The notes below the pieces were generated by a model. It had not been told where the DNA came from and made no database searches. It saw only the letters and a list, made by a program, of their open reading frames with translations. This document shows positions 36,151-44,785 of a stretch of DNA of 64,000 nucleotides, one piece after another. Positions within the stretch are counted from its first letter, which is position 1. Every line of letters begins with the position of its first letter. The stretch spans positions 1 to 64,000 of the forward strand of contig CAJTGD010000001.1 in NCBI GenBank assembly GCA_910575475.1. Reading direction: 5' to 3'. The translations under genes and the position numbers were made by a program. The stretch is from Lachnospiraceae bacterium. Its GTDB lineage: Bacteria; Bacillota; Clostridia; Lachnospirales; Lachnospiraceae.

Positions 36151-36681
36151 TTAATCTTTTAATTTGTTATAAAGAGAGGCCAGAGAGATACCGAGGCTTT
36201 TCGCGGCCATCTTCTTTCCCTCCAGAGTGTTGCCGTACAGGGCGACGGCGCGCAGGATCTCCTGCTTTTCAAATTCACGGGTGCGCTCATACAGGGTACG
36301 CGTATCCCTGGATACATGCTCTTCAATCTGCCCGATCGTCGTGACCAGAGATATGGTTCCATTGAACATCTCACTTTCAACAAGCGGATAGATACTGGCA
36401 AAATATTCCTGCCCGTTTTCATTTCTCAGAATATTCTCTATGGGACGGCGGAATCTCAGGACTTCTGGGACATGAGAACCCGGACGGAGCTCCGTGATGG
36501 GCCTGTTCCTCACATCCCGGAGCTCCCGGCCAATGAATTCCCCATAAACACGGTTAAAAAATACAATACATCCGTCTGCGTTGCAGATTAAGATCCCATG
36601 CCGGATCGCGTTAAAAATACTGTTTGCTTTCATTAGTATGCGCCTTTCTCTGTTTGGAGTTGTATACCTAAAATATAGCAA
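36151..36681 (-). CDS. PAS-Fis regulator lacking an AAA+ domain
   Basis: Residues 10-115 (starting probably at MKANSIFNAIRHG, ATG 36633) form a PAS sensor (GILICNADGCIVFFNRVYGE, then RNRPITELRPGS). Residues 125-160 form a Fis-type helix-turn-helix (AAKSLGISLASLYNKLKD). In the sigma-54 activator family a roughly 240-residue AAA+ ATPase sits between these; here REFEKQEILRAVALYG follows the PAS domain directly and in frame. It may be an in-frame deletion or a natural short form. It is upstream of, and on the same strand as, the AtuA operon, which it probably regulates. Confidence 0.7.
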   Translation of the reverse strand: MLYFRYTTPNRERRILMKANSIFNAIRHGILICNADGCIVFFNRVYGEFIGRELRDVRNRPITELRPGSHVPEVLRFRRPIENILRNENGQEYFASIYPLVESEMFNGTISLVTTIGQIEEHVSRDTRTLYERTREFEKQEILRAVALYGNTLEGKKMAAKSLGISLASLYNKLKD

Positions 36682-36738
36682 AACAGGCTCGGATTTTCAA
36701 TATGTGATCGAACCACAGGCGGCTTTCTGCGTCTGCGT

Positions 36739-37203
36739 CTAAAAAATCTCTATTCTATATTTCTCCGGATTTTCTACTATATTGTAATGCTTATCCTCCT
36801 CTGAAATCCAACGGATCTCAAAAGCCTTTTTCCTCCATTTCCATGCAGCCCGATTCATATATACGGTGATATGCACTTCATTCGGATATCCGCTCAGATC
36901 ATAAGAAAACCGAACCTCCCTGAAAGAATTGTCCGCACATCTCTGCAATACATATTTTGCAAATTTTTCCCGATCAAATATATACAGCTTATTCGCTATG
37001 ATCGATATCTCTTCCAGACTCCCATTCGAAAATATATTTGGATTGCTGCTGCACACCGCCACATCACGTCCCCATTGCAGGTATCCCAAAATCGGGATCA
37101 CCAGGAGAACCGCCAGATATACGATCCTGCTGAACTTTTTATTCACAATCCTTTTCCTGTCATCTATAGAACGTTTCTGTGTTTTATCCAGTATTTCCTT
37201 CAT
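36739..37203 (-). CDS. Single-span membrane protein of unknown function
   Basis: A 154-residue protein: a basic cytoplasmic head (TQKRSIDDRKRIVNKKF), one membrane segment (about 27-44, IVYLAVLLVIPILGYLQW), then an external domain rich in aromatic and basic residues (VRFSYDLSGYPNEVHITVYM). No family was recognised. AAGGA precedes the ATG. It is divergent from the two XRE genes and shares a palindromic region with them, so the XRE proteins may control it. Confidence 0.55.
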   Translation of the reverse strand: MKEILDKTQKRSIDDRKRIVNKKFSRIVYLAVLLVIPILGYLQWGRDVAVCSSNPNIFSNGSLEEISIIANKLYIFDREKFAKYVLQRCADNSFREVRFSYDLSGYPNEVHITVYMNRAAWKWRKKAFEIRWISEEDKHYNIVENPEKYRIEIF

Positions 37204-37222
37204 GATCTTTCTCTCTCTTTAC

Positions 37223-37311
37223 TTTTTGACCAGTATAGAGGTCAATATTTTCAGTCAGCATACCATAAAATAACAAGAAGTTGCAACCAATACTGGTCAA
37301 AAACTGAAAAT
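37223..37311. promoter_or_regulatory. Inverted-repeat operator region between divergent genes
   Basis: TTTTTGACCAGTAT (37223-37236) is repeated inverted as ATACTGGTCAAAAA (37290-37303); inside and next to them ATTTTCAGT (37247-37255) and ACTGAAAAT (37303-37311) form a second inverted pair. The set spans the intergenic region between the membrane protein and the first XRE gene and looks like operator sites for an XRE repressor. Confidence 0.55.
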
Positions 37312-37328
37312 TCAAATGAGGTGTAAAA

Positions 37329-37592
37329 ATGGAGCAAAAGTTAAGGCGCGACTGCAACATGGGGGAAAACCTTAGAAAACTGCGGAAAACGAGCGGGTTG
37401 TCACAAGAGAAGCTGTGTGCGGAATTACAGCGCCGTTCCTGTGACATTGGCCGGAGTACTTATGAAAAATATGAAACCGGGGAATTGAATATCCGGATCA
37501 GCGTACTCATTCAGCTCCGGAAGATCTATGGATGTGCATATGATGATTTCTTTGCAGGCCTGGATCCGGATGAGCCGCATAAGGTCAAGTGA
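37329..37592 (+). CDS. XRE-family regulator, copy 1
   Basis: An 87-residue XRE/Cro-type DNA-binding protein. Residues 10-75 are a complete five-helix domain: MGENLRKLRKTSGLSQEKLC carries the helix-turn-helix start, with ISVLIQLRKIYGCAYDDFF ending the domain. GAGG lies about nine bases before the ATG. It is followed within about 120 bases by a close paralogue. Likely an autoregulator using the inverted repeats upstream. Confidence 0.8.
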   Translation: MEQKLRRDCNMGENLRKLRKTSGLSQEKLCAELQRRSCDIGRSTYEKYETGELNIRISVLIQLRKIYGCAYDDFFAGLDPDEPHKVK

Positions 37593-37709
37593 CCGACCTC
37601 AGCGGAGGCCATGGAAATCCATGGATCCGCCGCCAAAGGCAATATTTCCTATGAATTAAGGGTATGATGGGATATGAGGAAAAGGGAAAAAAGCTCAGGA
37701 GGGAAAAAT

Positions 37710-37967
37710 ATGGAACGGGAACAGAAATTAAGGCGTGATCGAGACATGGGGGCAAATCTGAAAAAGCTTCGTCTGGCGCATGGGCTTTCACAGGAAAAGC
37801 TCTGTGCCAGACTGCAGCATCATGCATGTGATATCGGCAGGAGCACCTATGAGAAGTACGAGAGAGGGGAACTGAATATACGGATCAGCGTGCTGATCGA
37901 GCTTCGGAAAATCTATGGGTGTAGCTACGATGATTTCTTCGCGGGACTGGATTCGGCTGAAAACTGA
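37710..37967 (+). CDS. XRE-family regulator, copy 2
   Basis: An 85-residue paralogue of the preceding gene: REQKLRRDRDMGANLKKLRL, then LSQEKLCARLQHHACDIGRS; most positions match copy 1. The ATG at 37710 follows AGGAGGG; the in-frame start at 37674 has none. Tandem duplication of a single-domain regulator suggests subunit mixing or divergence in specificity. A large palindromic structure follows the stop. Confidence 0.8.
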   Translation: MEREQKLRRDRDMGANLKKLRLAHGLSQEKLCARLQHHACDIGRSTYEKYERGELNIRISVLIELRKIYGCSYDDFFAGLDSAEN

Positions 37968-37968
37968 C

Positions 37969-38095
37969 GTTACTATGAGCATCCGGTAAGTGTGTGAGCA
38001 ATAACCCTGAGTCAAATAAAAACTGTCAATCGGCTTCTTACAAGCTTCGCTTGAAGAATCCGACTGCCATTTTTTATTTGACTGTGAATAGTAAC
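37969..38095. repeat. Nested palindromic element after the XRE pair
   Basis: Outer arms GTTACTAT (37969-37976) and ATAGTAAC (38088-38095), middle arms GTCAAATAAAAA (38011-38022) and TTTTTATTTGAC (38071-38082), and an inner imperfect hairpin rich in GGCTTCTT/AAGAATCC around 38030-38062. The middle stem with its A/T runs could terminate in both directions; the outer arms resemble the ends of a miniature element, though no target duplication is evident. Confidence 0.5.
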
Positions 38096-38125
38096 ATTGA
38101 AATTGATCCAATTTCGATATTTTAC

Positions 38126-38154
38126 TTGAAAAATCTCTTCTTCTTGCATATAAT
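38126..38154 (+). promoter_or_regulatory. Promoter of thrS
   Basis: TTGAAA at 38126-38131, 17-base spacer, TATAAT at 38149-38154. The transcript would begin just before the T-box leader. Confidence 0.7.
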
Positions 38155-38164
38155 ATAAGAGAAC

Positions 38165-38495
38165 AGCAAAAGCAGAACTAAAGAACTGAAAAAAATAACA
38201 CTTAGACGAAACGAGTAGAGTGCGGAACTTTCCAGAGAGAGATGCCCGGGCAGGGATTTGTGTCCGGTGCTGGAAGCATCTTACTGCAGAAGCATTTGAA
38301 AACCACCTCCGAGTGGCCCCAATCCGGTCCGGTGATTCCGTTATCATCATAAGAAGCTGTATCCGTTTTTTTCAACAGCTTCTACAAAGCGGCTGATTGC
38401 GTACGCAATCAGCAAGAAGGGTGGAACCGCGGCTAAGAATTTCAGCTCGTCCCTTGTGATCTCAACCAGTCACAGGGGGCGGGCTATATTTTTTT
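38165..38495 (+). promoter_or_regulatory. T-box riboswitch (threonine) upstream of thrS
   Basis: The T-box signature AAGGGTGGAACCGCGG lies at 38417-38432, followed by a terminator (38444-38485, AGCTCGTCCCTTGTGA paired with TCACAGGGGGCGGGCT) and a T run. Stem I elements (AGAGAG near 38234) are upstream. A candidate specifier ACC (Thr) lies at 38302-38304 on the 3' side of stem I. Uncharged tRNA-Thr would block termination and raise ThrS. Confidence 0.88.
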
Positions 38496-38538
38496 CTGAC
38501 ACTTTTCTCTACATTTTACAGAAAGGAACGAACACACT

Positions 38539-40500
38539 ATGATCATCACATTAAAAGACGGTTCAACAAAAGAATACTCCGAATCAAAATCCATCATTGA
38601 TATCGCCTATGATATCAGCGAAGGCCTGGCCCGGGCCGCGTGTGCCGGGGAGGTCAACGGCGAGGTTTGTGACCTGCGTACTGTCCTGGACAGTGACTGC
38701 AGCCTGAACATCCTCACCGCCAGGGATGAAAAGGGACTGGCGGCGCTGCGGCATACCGCGTCCCACGTACTGGCCGAGGCTGTGCAGCACCTGTTCCCGG
38801 AAGCCAGGGTCGCCATCGGTCCGTCTATTGATACCGGATTCTATTATGACTTTGAAAGCGCCCCGTTTTCCAGGGAGGATCTGGACGCCATTGAGAAGGA
38901 AATGAAAAAGATCATCAAGAAGGGCGCAAAGATCGAACGTTTCACCAAATCCCGTGAGGACGCCATCGCGTTTTTCAAGGAGAAAAATGAACCCTATAAA
39001 GTAGAGCTGATCCAGGATCTTCCCGAGGACGCGGAGATTTCCTTCTATTCCCAGGGAGATTGGGTCGATCTGTGCGCAGGCCCCCACCTGATGAGCACCA
39101 AGGGCGTCAAGGCGTTCAAGCTGATCTCCTCCTCCGGCGCTTACTGGAGAGGCAATGAAAAAAATCAGATGCTGGCCAGGATCTACGGAACCGCCTACGG
39201 CACAAAGGACGAGCTGCAGGAGCATCTCACCATGTTGGAAGAGGCGAAAAAACGCGACCACAACAAGCTGGGCCGGGAAATGAAGCTGTTCACCACCGTG
39301 GACGTGATCGGGCAGGGGCTGCCCCTTCTCATGCCCAACGGCGTGATCATGCTCAAAGAGCTGCAGCGCTGGATCGAGGATCTGGAGGACAACGAGTGGG
39401 GATACATCCGCACCAAAACCCCGCTGATGGCAAAGAGCGACCTGTACAAGATCTCCGGACACTGGGATCACTACAAAGACGGAATGTTTGTGCTGGGGGA
39501 TGAAGACAAGGACAAAGAAGTCTTTGCCCTGCGCCCCATGACCTGCCCCTTCCAGTACTATGTATATAAGGCCGAGCAGCACAGCTACCGGGATCTGCCC
39601 CTGCGCTACGGCGAGACCTCGACCCTCTTCCGCAACGAGGATTCCGGCGAGATGCACGGTCTCACACGGGTTCGCCAGTTTACCATTTCCGAGGGGCATC
39701 TGGTTGTAAGGCCGGACCAGATGGTGAAGGAGTTCAAAGACTGTATCGCCCTGGCACAGCATATCCTGCAGGTTCTGGGCGTGGAGGAGGATGTGACCTA
39801 CCACCTGTCCAAATGGGATCCGGAAAACAGTGAAAAATACATCGGCTCGCCGGAAGTCTGGGAGGAAACCGAAGGCCATATCCGCACCATGCTCCAGGAG
39901 CTGAACATCCCGTTTGTAGAGGACGTGGGCGAAGCCGCGTTCTACGGCCCCAAGGTGGATATCAATGCCAAAAACGTATACGGCAAGGAAGATACCATGA
40001 TCACCATTCAGTGGGATGCCCTGCTGGCGGAACAGTTTGATATGTATTTTATTGATGAAAACGGCGACAAGAAACGCCCCTACATCATCCACAGAACCTC
40101 CATGGGCTGCTACGAGCGGACTCTGGCATGGCTGATCGAGAAATATGCCGGCCTGTTCCCGACCTGGCTCTGTCCGGAGCAGGTGCGCATCATCCCGATC
40201 TCGGATAAATACCACGATTACGCGGCCCAGGTGGAGCAAAAGCTGAAAGAGGCCCGCATCCGCTGCTCCGTGGACCAGCGCTCCGAGAAAATGGGCTACA
40301 AGATCCGTGACGCCCGCCTGAACCGGGTTCCGTTTATGCTGGTCGTGGGCGCCAAAGAGCAGGAGGAAGGTGTGGTATCGGTACGCAGCCGTTATCTGGG
40401 AGATGAAGGCCAGAAGCCGCTGGATACCTTTATCCGTGAAATCTGTGAAGAGATCCGCACAAAGCAGATCCGTAAGATTGAAGTAGAAGAACAGAAATAA
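38539..40500 (+). CDS. thrS: Threonyl-tRNA synthetase
   Basis: A full-length 653-residue class II synthetase that charges tRNA-Thr. Domains: TGS (1-62), editing domain with HTASHVLAEAVQHL and the later Cys-His region DLCAGPHLM (about 75-225), catalytic core with motif 2 FRNEDSGEMHGLTRVRQF, motif 3 in GCYERTLAWLIEKY, and an anticodon-binding domain from about 545 (VRIIPISDKYHDYAAQV). AGAAAGGA precedes the ATG. Controlled by the T-box leader. Its sequence is intact and GC-richer than neighbours, as expected of an essential gene. Confidence 0.96.
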   Translation: MIITLKDGSTKEYSESKSIIDIAYDISEGLARAACAGEVNGEVCDLRTVLDSDCSLNILTARDEKGLAALRHTASHVLAEAVQHLFPEARVAIGPSIDTGFYYDFESAPFSREDLDAIEKEMKKIIKKGAKIERFTKSREDAIAFFKEKNEPYKVELIQDLPEDAEISFYSQGDWVDLCAGPHLMSTKGVKAFKLISSSGAYWRGNEKNQMLARIYGTAYGTKDELQEHLTMLEEAKKRDHNKLGREMKLFTTVDVIGQGLPLLMPNGVIMLKELQRWIEDLEDNEWGYIRTKTPLMAKSDLYKISGHWDHYKDGMFVLGDEDKDKEVFALRPMTCPFQYYVYKAEQHSYRDLPLRYGETSTLFRNEDSGEMHGLTRVRQFTISEGHLVVRPDQMVKEFKDCIALAQHILQVLGVEEDVTYHLSKWDPENSEKYIGSPEVWEETEGHIRTMLQELNIPFVEDVGEAAFYGPKVDINAKNVYGKEDTMITIQWDALLAEQFDMYFIDENGDKKRPYIIHRTSMGCYERTLAWLIEKYAGLFPTWLCPEQVRIIPISDKYHDYAAQVEQKLKEARIRCSVDQRSEKMGYKIRDARLNRVPFMLVVGAKEQEEGVVSVRSRYLGDEGQKPLDTFIREICEEIRTKQIRKIEVEEQK

Positions 40501-40548
40501 AAATACTGGAAACAACGTTGCTCTTTTGCCACCGGGTAAAGAGATTTT

Positions 40549-40608
40549 GCGTCAGACATTCTATCGTTAGGTCATAGAAGATAGAATGTTCTGGCGCCTT
40601 TTGTTTTT
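40549..40608 (+). terminator. Terminator between thrS and the third MATE gene
   Basis: GCGTCAGACATTCTATC pairs with GATAGAATGTTCTGGCGC (right arm ends 40597), followed by CTTTTGTTTTT. It should end the thrS message; because the MATE ribosome site follows immediately, it may also act as an attenuator of readthrough. Confidence 0.75.
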
Positions 40609-40621
40609 AAAGGAGATATCT

Positions 40622-41929
40622 ATGAAAGCAGAAACACTTTTAAGAGAATTTTTTCAATATGTAATCCTAAATATATGTGGTATGATTGGCTTATCATGTT
40701 ACATACTTGCCGATACCTTTTTTATTTCAAACGGTTTGGGCGCAAATGGTCTGACTGCGCTTAACCTGGCCATTCCTGTTTATAGCCTTATTCATGGAAG
40801 CGGTCTGATGTTTGGAATGGGAGGCGCAACAAAATATTCCATTTACAGAGGACAAAAAAAATATAAAAACGCGGATAAGGCTTTTTCAAACACAGTATGT
40901 ATGATGGCTGTATTGGCTGTCATTTTCGTGCTGACAGGCATTTTCTTTTCTAAAAACCTGACAAAACTATTAGGTGCTGACAAAGAGGTTTTTCATATGA
41001 CAAAAACATATTTACAGGTTATTCTGCTATTCGCTCCGGCATTTATGGCGAATGACACAATGACCTGCTTTGTCAGAAATGACGGAAATCCTAAATTATC
41101 GATGATTGGTATGCTGACTGGAAGCTTCTCAAACATAATCTTAGATTATATATTTATATTCCCCCTTCATATGGGAATATTCGGCGCAGTATTCGCTACA
41201 AGTTTAGCACCCGTTATTAGTTTGACTGTTTTATCCAGGCATTGGCTCACAAAGCAAAACCAGTTTCATTTCGTACGAATAAATCTGTCATTTCGATTGA
41301 CAAGAGATATCCTTTCTTTAGGTGTTCCGTCTTTCATCACAGAAATGGCTTCTGGAATTGTAATAATCGCTTTTAACGCTATTATTCTGCACCTGCAGGG
41401 AAATATTGGTGTGGCTGCTTATGGCGTGGTTGCAAACCTGTCGCTTGTGGTCATTTCCATTTATACAGGGATAGCACAGGGAACGCAGCCCATTTTAAGC
41501 AGGGTATATGGATATGGTGAGCGTGAAAGTCAGAAACAGATTTTGAAATATGCCTTAATAACAATGCTGGTTATATCTTGCGGCATTTATTTTATTTTTT
41601 TATTATCTGCCAATCCAATCGTCAGCATATTTAACAGTGAGCAGAATATACAGCTGCAGCAGATTGCAGAAACCGGGTTAAAATTGTATTTTACAGCGAT
41701 TCCATTTGTGGGATTTAATATCATTATATCCTCATATTTTACATCCATAGAAAAAGCCCTGCCCGCACAAATTGTTTCACTGTCAAGAGGTCTTTTAATT
41801 ATAATCCCTATGGCGTTTTTCCTGTCATTTCTATTAAAAATGACGGGGGTATGGCTGTCCTTTCCAATTACGGAATGTTTTGTCGCTTTAGCCGGCATTG
41901 CATTATATTTCAAATCAGAAAGAAGTTAG
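40622..41929 (+). CDS. MATE-family efflux protein
   Basis: A 435-residue, twelve-span MATE antiporter: CYILADTFFISNGLGANGLT (equivalent to the second-helix motif), RNDGNPKLSMIGML near 155, and the second-half IAQGTQPILSRVYGYGERES. The ATG at 40622 follows AAGGAG; the in-frame ATG at 40586 lies inside the terminator. It is less related to the two other MATE proteins here and lacks their leader element. Its codon use is more AT-rich than thrS. Probably expressed by readthrough or a weak promoter. Confidence 0.85.
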   Translation: MKAETLLREFFQYVILNICGMIGLSCYILADTFFISNGLGANGLTALNLAIPVYSLIHGSGLMFGMGGATKYSIYRGQKKYKNADKAFSNTVCMMAVLAVIFVLTGIFFSKNLTKLLGADKEVFHMTKTYLQVILLFAPAFMANDTMTCFVRNDGNPKLSMIGMLTGSFSNIILDYIFIFPLHMGIFGAVFATSLAPVISLTVLSRHWLTKQNQFHFVRINLSFRLTRDILSLGVPSFITEMASGIVIIAFNAIILHLQGNIGVAAYGVVANLSLVVISIYTGIAQGTQPILSRVYGYGERESQKQILKYALITMLVISCGIYFIFLLSANPIVSIFNSEQNIQLQQIAETGLKLYFTAIPFVGFNIIISSYFTSIEKALPAQIVSLSRGLLIIIPMAFFLSFLLKMTGVWLSFPITECFVALAGIALYFKSERS

Positions 41930-42138
41930 AAAACAGCCCATAGCCCTTTTGCCGATTTCCCTCCCGGGCTTGTTTCATACTGTGAATTACCGGAACCGCC
42001 CAGTAAAAATGTCAATATTGCCCTAATTTTTCATCAATAATTTATCTAAAAATTTGTTTCCCACCGTGATAAGATAATACACGTCACAGGGAAACAGACA
42101 GTAAGACAGAATATAAATCAGAAAAGGAGAAACAGATT

Positions 42139-42312
42139 ATGTATACAAATATGACAGCGGAAGACGCAAGATACATGCTTGAAGCAAATGCGAACCTGGT
42201 AGAGAGGATGATCGCGGGATTCAAAAAGTATTGGGAAGAGAACGCGGAAGTCATCTGCGGAGGACTGGCTATGATGAGCGGGCAGTTCTACGTACCGTCC
42301 GGCAGAAAATAA
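42139..42312 (+). CDS. Small hypothetical protein (57 residues)
   Basis: An acidic/amphipathic 57-residue frame, MYTNMTAEDARYMLEANANL through MMSGQFYVPSGRK, preceded by AAGGAG at the right distance and followed by a terminator. One central helix (EANANLVERMIAGFKKYWEE) is likely; a Cys and Gly pair follow. No family was recognised. A weak promoter may lie near 42053-42078. The clean ribosome site and terminator support expression. Confidence 0.55.
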   Translation: MYTNMTAEDARYMLEANANLVERMIAGFKKYWEENAEVICGGLAMMSGQFYVPSGRK

Positions 42313-42348
42313 TGCCATGGACAATATTTACACATTAACTGAAAAATA

Positions 42349-42386
42349 GGCAGTAGGAATCATAGAGATACTCGATTCCTGCTGCC
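42349..42386 (+). terminator. Terminator after the small ORF
   Basis: GGCAGTAGGAATC (42349-42361) pairs with GATTCCTGCTGCC (42374-42386), followed by TTTATCAGTTTT. Confidence 0.8.
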
Positions 42387-42654
42387 TTTATCAGTTTTAT
42401 ATATTTATATAGCTATTTTTCATAATACAAATCGCTTTCTAATTCCATACTGTCATTATACACAGGAATGATCCAGAGGGACCGTGTGAACAGTAACTTT
42501 TCTATTGCTTTCGTTCAGAATCGTTTCAAAAATTGAAAATCACTTTCAGATATGATATGATAAAATCATAAATCTGCCATAGTATTCCTTTGCGGAAAGT
42601 CAATGAAAATCTCCGCTGAAGGCATTATCATGACACACGAAAGGAGTTTTTTTC
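42387..42654. other. Intergenic region before the lipoprotein gene
   Basis: No gene. A candidate promoter for the lipoprotein lies around 42540-42570 (TTTCAGATATGATATGATAAAAT), and GAAAGGAG sits just before the lipoprotein ATG. AT-rich otherwise. Confidence 0.35.
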
Positions 42655-44424
42655 ATGAACGCAAAACTGCTGCGCCGCGTCTCGGTTCTGTCCGCGGCCG
42701 CGATATTCCTGTTAACTGCCTGTACCAACGAGAAAGACGATACCGGTGAGCCGGATCTGACCTGGGGCACACGGACCGGCTATGAAAGCTTTCTAAAGCT
42801 GGCGGACAAAGCTTATCCTGAGATCCATCTTGGTTTTTCCACCTATGCGGGTACCAGCCCTACCAGCTATGAATGGGCTCAGATGCGCGGAAACGATATC
42901 CCGGACATTTTTGTCACTTCCCAGATCCTGGACCCCGCGCTTGCGAGTGAACGGCTGGCAGACCTGTCCGGCTTTGATTTCATAGATGAGATCTGTCCGG
43001 CGTTTGTGGAAGATGCCTCCGTGGACGGCGGGGTCTATCTTCTGCCTGTCAGTACCTCCCTGCATGGGATCTACTACAATCAAACGCTGATGGAGGAGAA
43101 CGGCTGGACGGTGCCTGCTGATTTTGACGAGCTGGAGGCGCTGTGCGGCCAGATCCAAAAAGCCGGGATGGCGCCCGGACTGGTGGGGACCCGGTTCAAT
43201 GACGACTCTTTTTCCGCGGTTTTCAACCTGGCCAAGACCGGCTGGTTCTCGACTCCGGACGGGATCCGGTGGGAGCAGGATTTTCTGTACGGCAATGCAT
43301 CCGCCGCAGGAACATGGGAAGATACCATGGACTACGTCCAGCAGTACATCGATATCGGAATGTACTCCGCAGACCCGAAGGAGCGGAGCGCTCAGGATCT
43401 GATCACAGAGGCGCTGGGAGACCGGCAGGCCATGTTCTGCACCTCCATGCTGGAGGTCAGCAAAACCGCGCTGCCTGACGGCGATCAGCTGGGAATGATG
43501 CCTTATATCAGCGAGGACGGCAGTAATAATATCTATATTTATCAGCCGGTCAGCTATATCGGCATCAGCAGCCGGTTGACAGAACCTGGCAATGAGAAAA
43601 AATTGGAGGACGCGCTCAAGATGCTGTCCCTGCTCTACTCCCCCGAGGGGCAGGACACCTTCATTACCGATCAGACGCTCTGCAGGCTGAGCGTACTGGC
43701 AAGCGCAACAGCCGAGGAGGATTCCCTGATTTATGACGCGCTGCTGGCCCAGCGTGACGGCCGGATTTTCCCGGTCACTTTTACCCACTGGGAAAATATT
43801 CTCTATGACATGGGAAAGGTCTGTAAACGGTGGTTCAGCCGGGAGGAAGGACTGGACACCGAGAAATGCGTCACTATCCTGGACAAACTGGAAGCCCGGG
43901 AGCTCGGCAATGAGGACATCAAAAATCTGTGCGAGTGCACCGCGGACTTTACCATTGAGGAAACCGCGGCGCTGGCCGGAAAGGCTCTGGGAAGCAGCGT
44001 GGGCGCGGACGCGGCCATGATCCCTGCCGCTACCTTTTATAAGGAGCGGGAGCTAGGGGCCGGCATCAGCGGAAAGCTCTACAAGGGCACGGTCACTGCC
44101 GAGACGGCCAGCACCATTTCCCCGGGACACGACGGAACATATTCTATCCTGACCATGACCGGAGCCGAAGCCAAAGAGCTGGCAGAGGAGGGCTATGATC
44201 TGGGCGGAGACGGAAGACCCTATCCCTATATCCTGGTGACAAAGGGCGGCGCTGAGCTGGAAGACCGCCGGACCTATGAGGTCGCTTTTCTGATGCAGAG
44301 CTATACCCGCGAGACGGGCGACCTCTACCACGCCCGGGAGGAGGAGGGATCCTTCCGGTATTTCCTCCGGGAATGGCTGAGGGAACAGCAGAGTGTCTCC
44401 CCGGACGGAAATCCGTGGGAATGA
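42655..44424 (+). CDS. Solute-binding lipoprotein with 5'-nucleotidase-type C-terminus
   Basis: A 589-residue predicted lipoprotein (LLTACTN, Cys 23). Residues 40-420 resemble family 1 extracellular sugar-binding proteins (IPDIFVTSQILDPALASERL, then LYGNASAAGTWEDTMDY). Residues 440-580 resemble the C-terminal domain of 5'-nucleotidases (GADAAMIPAATFYKER, ILTMTGAEAKELAEEGYDLG, YEVAFLMQSYT). The catalytic metallophosphatase domain that normally precedes that domain is missing, so it is more likely a binding than a cleaving protein. No ABC permease is adjacent; a two-component system follows, suggesting a sensory role. Fusion and function are inferred from patterns. Confidence 0.7.
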   Translation: MNAKLLRRVSVLSAAAIFLLTACTNEKDDTGEPDLTWGTRTGYESFLKLADKAYPEIHLGFSTYAGTSPTSYEWAQMRGNDIPDIFVTSQILDPALASERLADLSGFDFIDEICPAFVEDASVDGGVYLLPVSTSLHGIYYNQTLMEENGWTVPADFDELEALCGQIQKAGMAPGLVGTRFNDDSFSAVFNLAKTGWFSTPDGIRWEQDFLYGNASAAGTWEDTMDYVQQYIDIGMYSADPKERSAQDLITEALGDRQAMFCTSMLEVSKTALPDGDQLGMMPYISEDGSNNIYIYQPVSYIGISSRLTEPGNEKKLEDALKMLSLLYSPEGQDTFITDQTLCRLSVLASATAEEDSLIYDALLAQRDGRIFPVTFTHWENILYDMGKVCKRWFSREEGLDTEKCVTILDKLEARELGNEDIKNLCECTADFTIEETAALAGKALGSSVGADAAMIPAATFYKERELGAGISGKLYKGTVTAETASTISPGHDGTYSILTMTGAEAKELAEEGYDLGGDGRPYPYILVTKGGAELEDRRTYEVAFLMQSYTRETGDLYHAREEEGSFRYFLREWLREQQSVSPDGNPWE

Positions 44425-44785
44425 TCATCTTTCGGAATCTCTTTTGAACCGGCTTTTCCTTCTGGCGGATCCGCCGCTGGGAAAAGCCGGTTCATCTATC
44501 CCGCTTATCCAGTTGGAAAAATTCCACCTGTACGGTTGGATGCTCTAAAGAGCCTCCAGCCTGCTCATCCATTCGTCAAAAACGCACAGAAAAAAACTTC
44601 TTTGTATCAGTATACAATAAGTATATATTTCCATGGTATAGTATCTGTAACAGTATTTTCCAATATCACTTATTTTTTTATAACACCGAAACTGCCTGCG
44701 CTGCAGAGCACACCCTGCCGGGACGTGGCCTGCAGTCATCCGCAGTATACAGGATAATGAAACGGAAAGAAACGAGGTGAAAAAC
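44425..44785. other. Intergenic region before the two-component system
   Basis: A hairpin at 44447-44492 (AACCGGCTTTTCC paired with GGAAAAGCCGGTT, with a GGCGGATCCGCC core) can end the lipoprotein message though it lacks a long T run. Further on, TTGTAT...TATATT near 44603-44635 may be a promoter for the response regulator. No gene is seen. Confidence 0.5.

Noticed and set aside
38584..40515. A 643-codon open frame antisense to thrS
   Set aside because: It mirrors the GC-rich thrS coding frame exactly, has no ribosome site and no family resemblance.
40549..40608. CGTAAATC-type leader before the third MATE gene
   Set aside because: A hairpin is present but the element found in the other two MATE leaders is not, so it is treated as the thrS terminator.
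42793..43788. A 331-codon frame antisense to the lipoprotein gene
   Set aside because: A shadow of the plus-strand codon bias; the plus frame has a signal peptide and domain matches.
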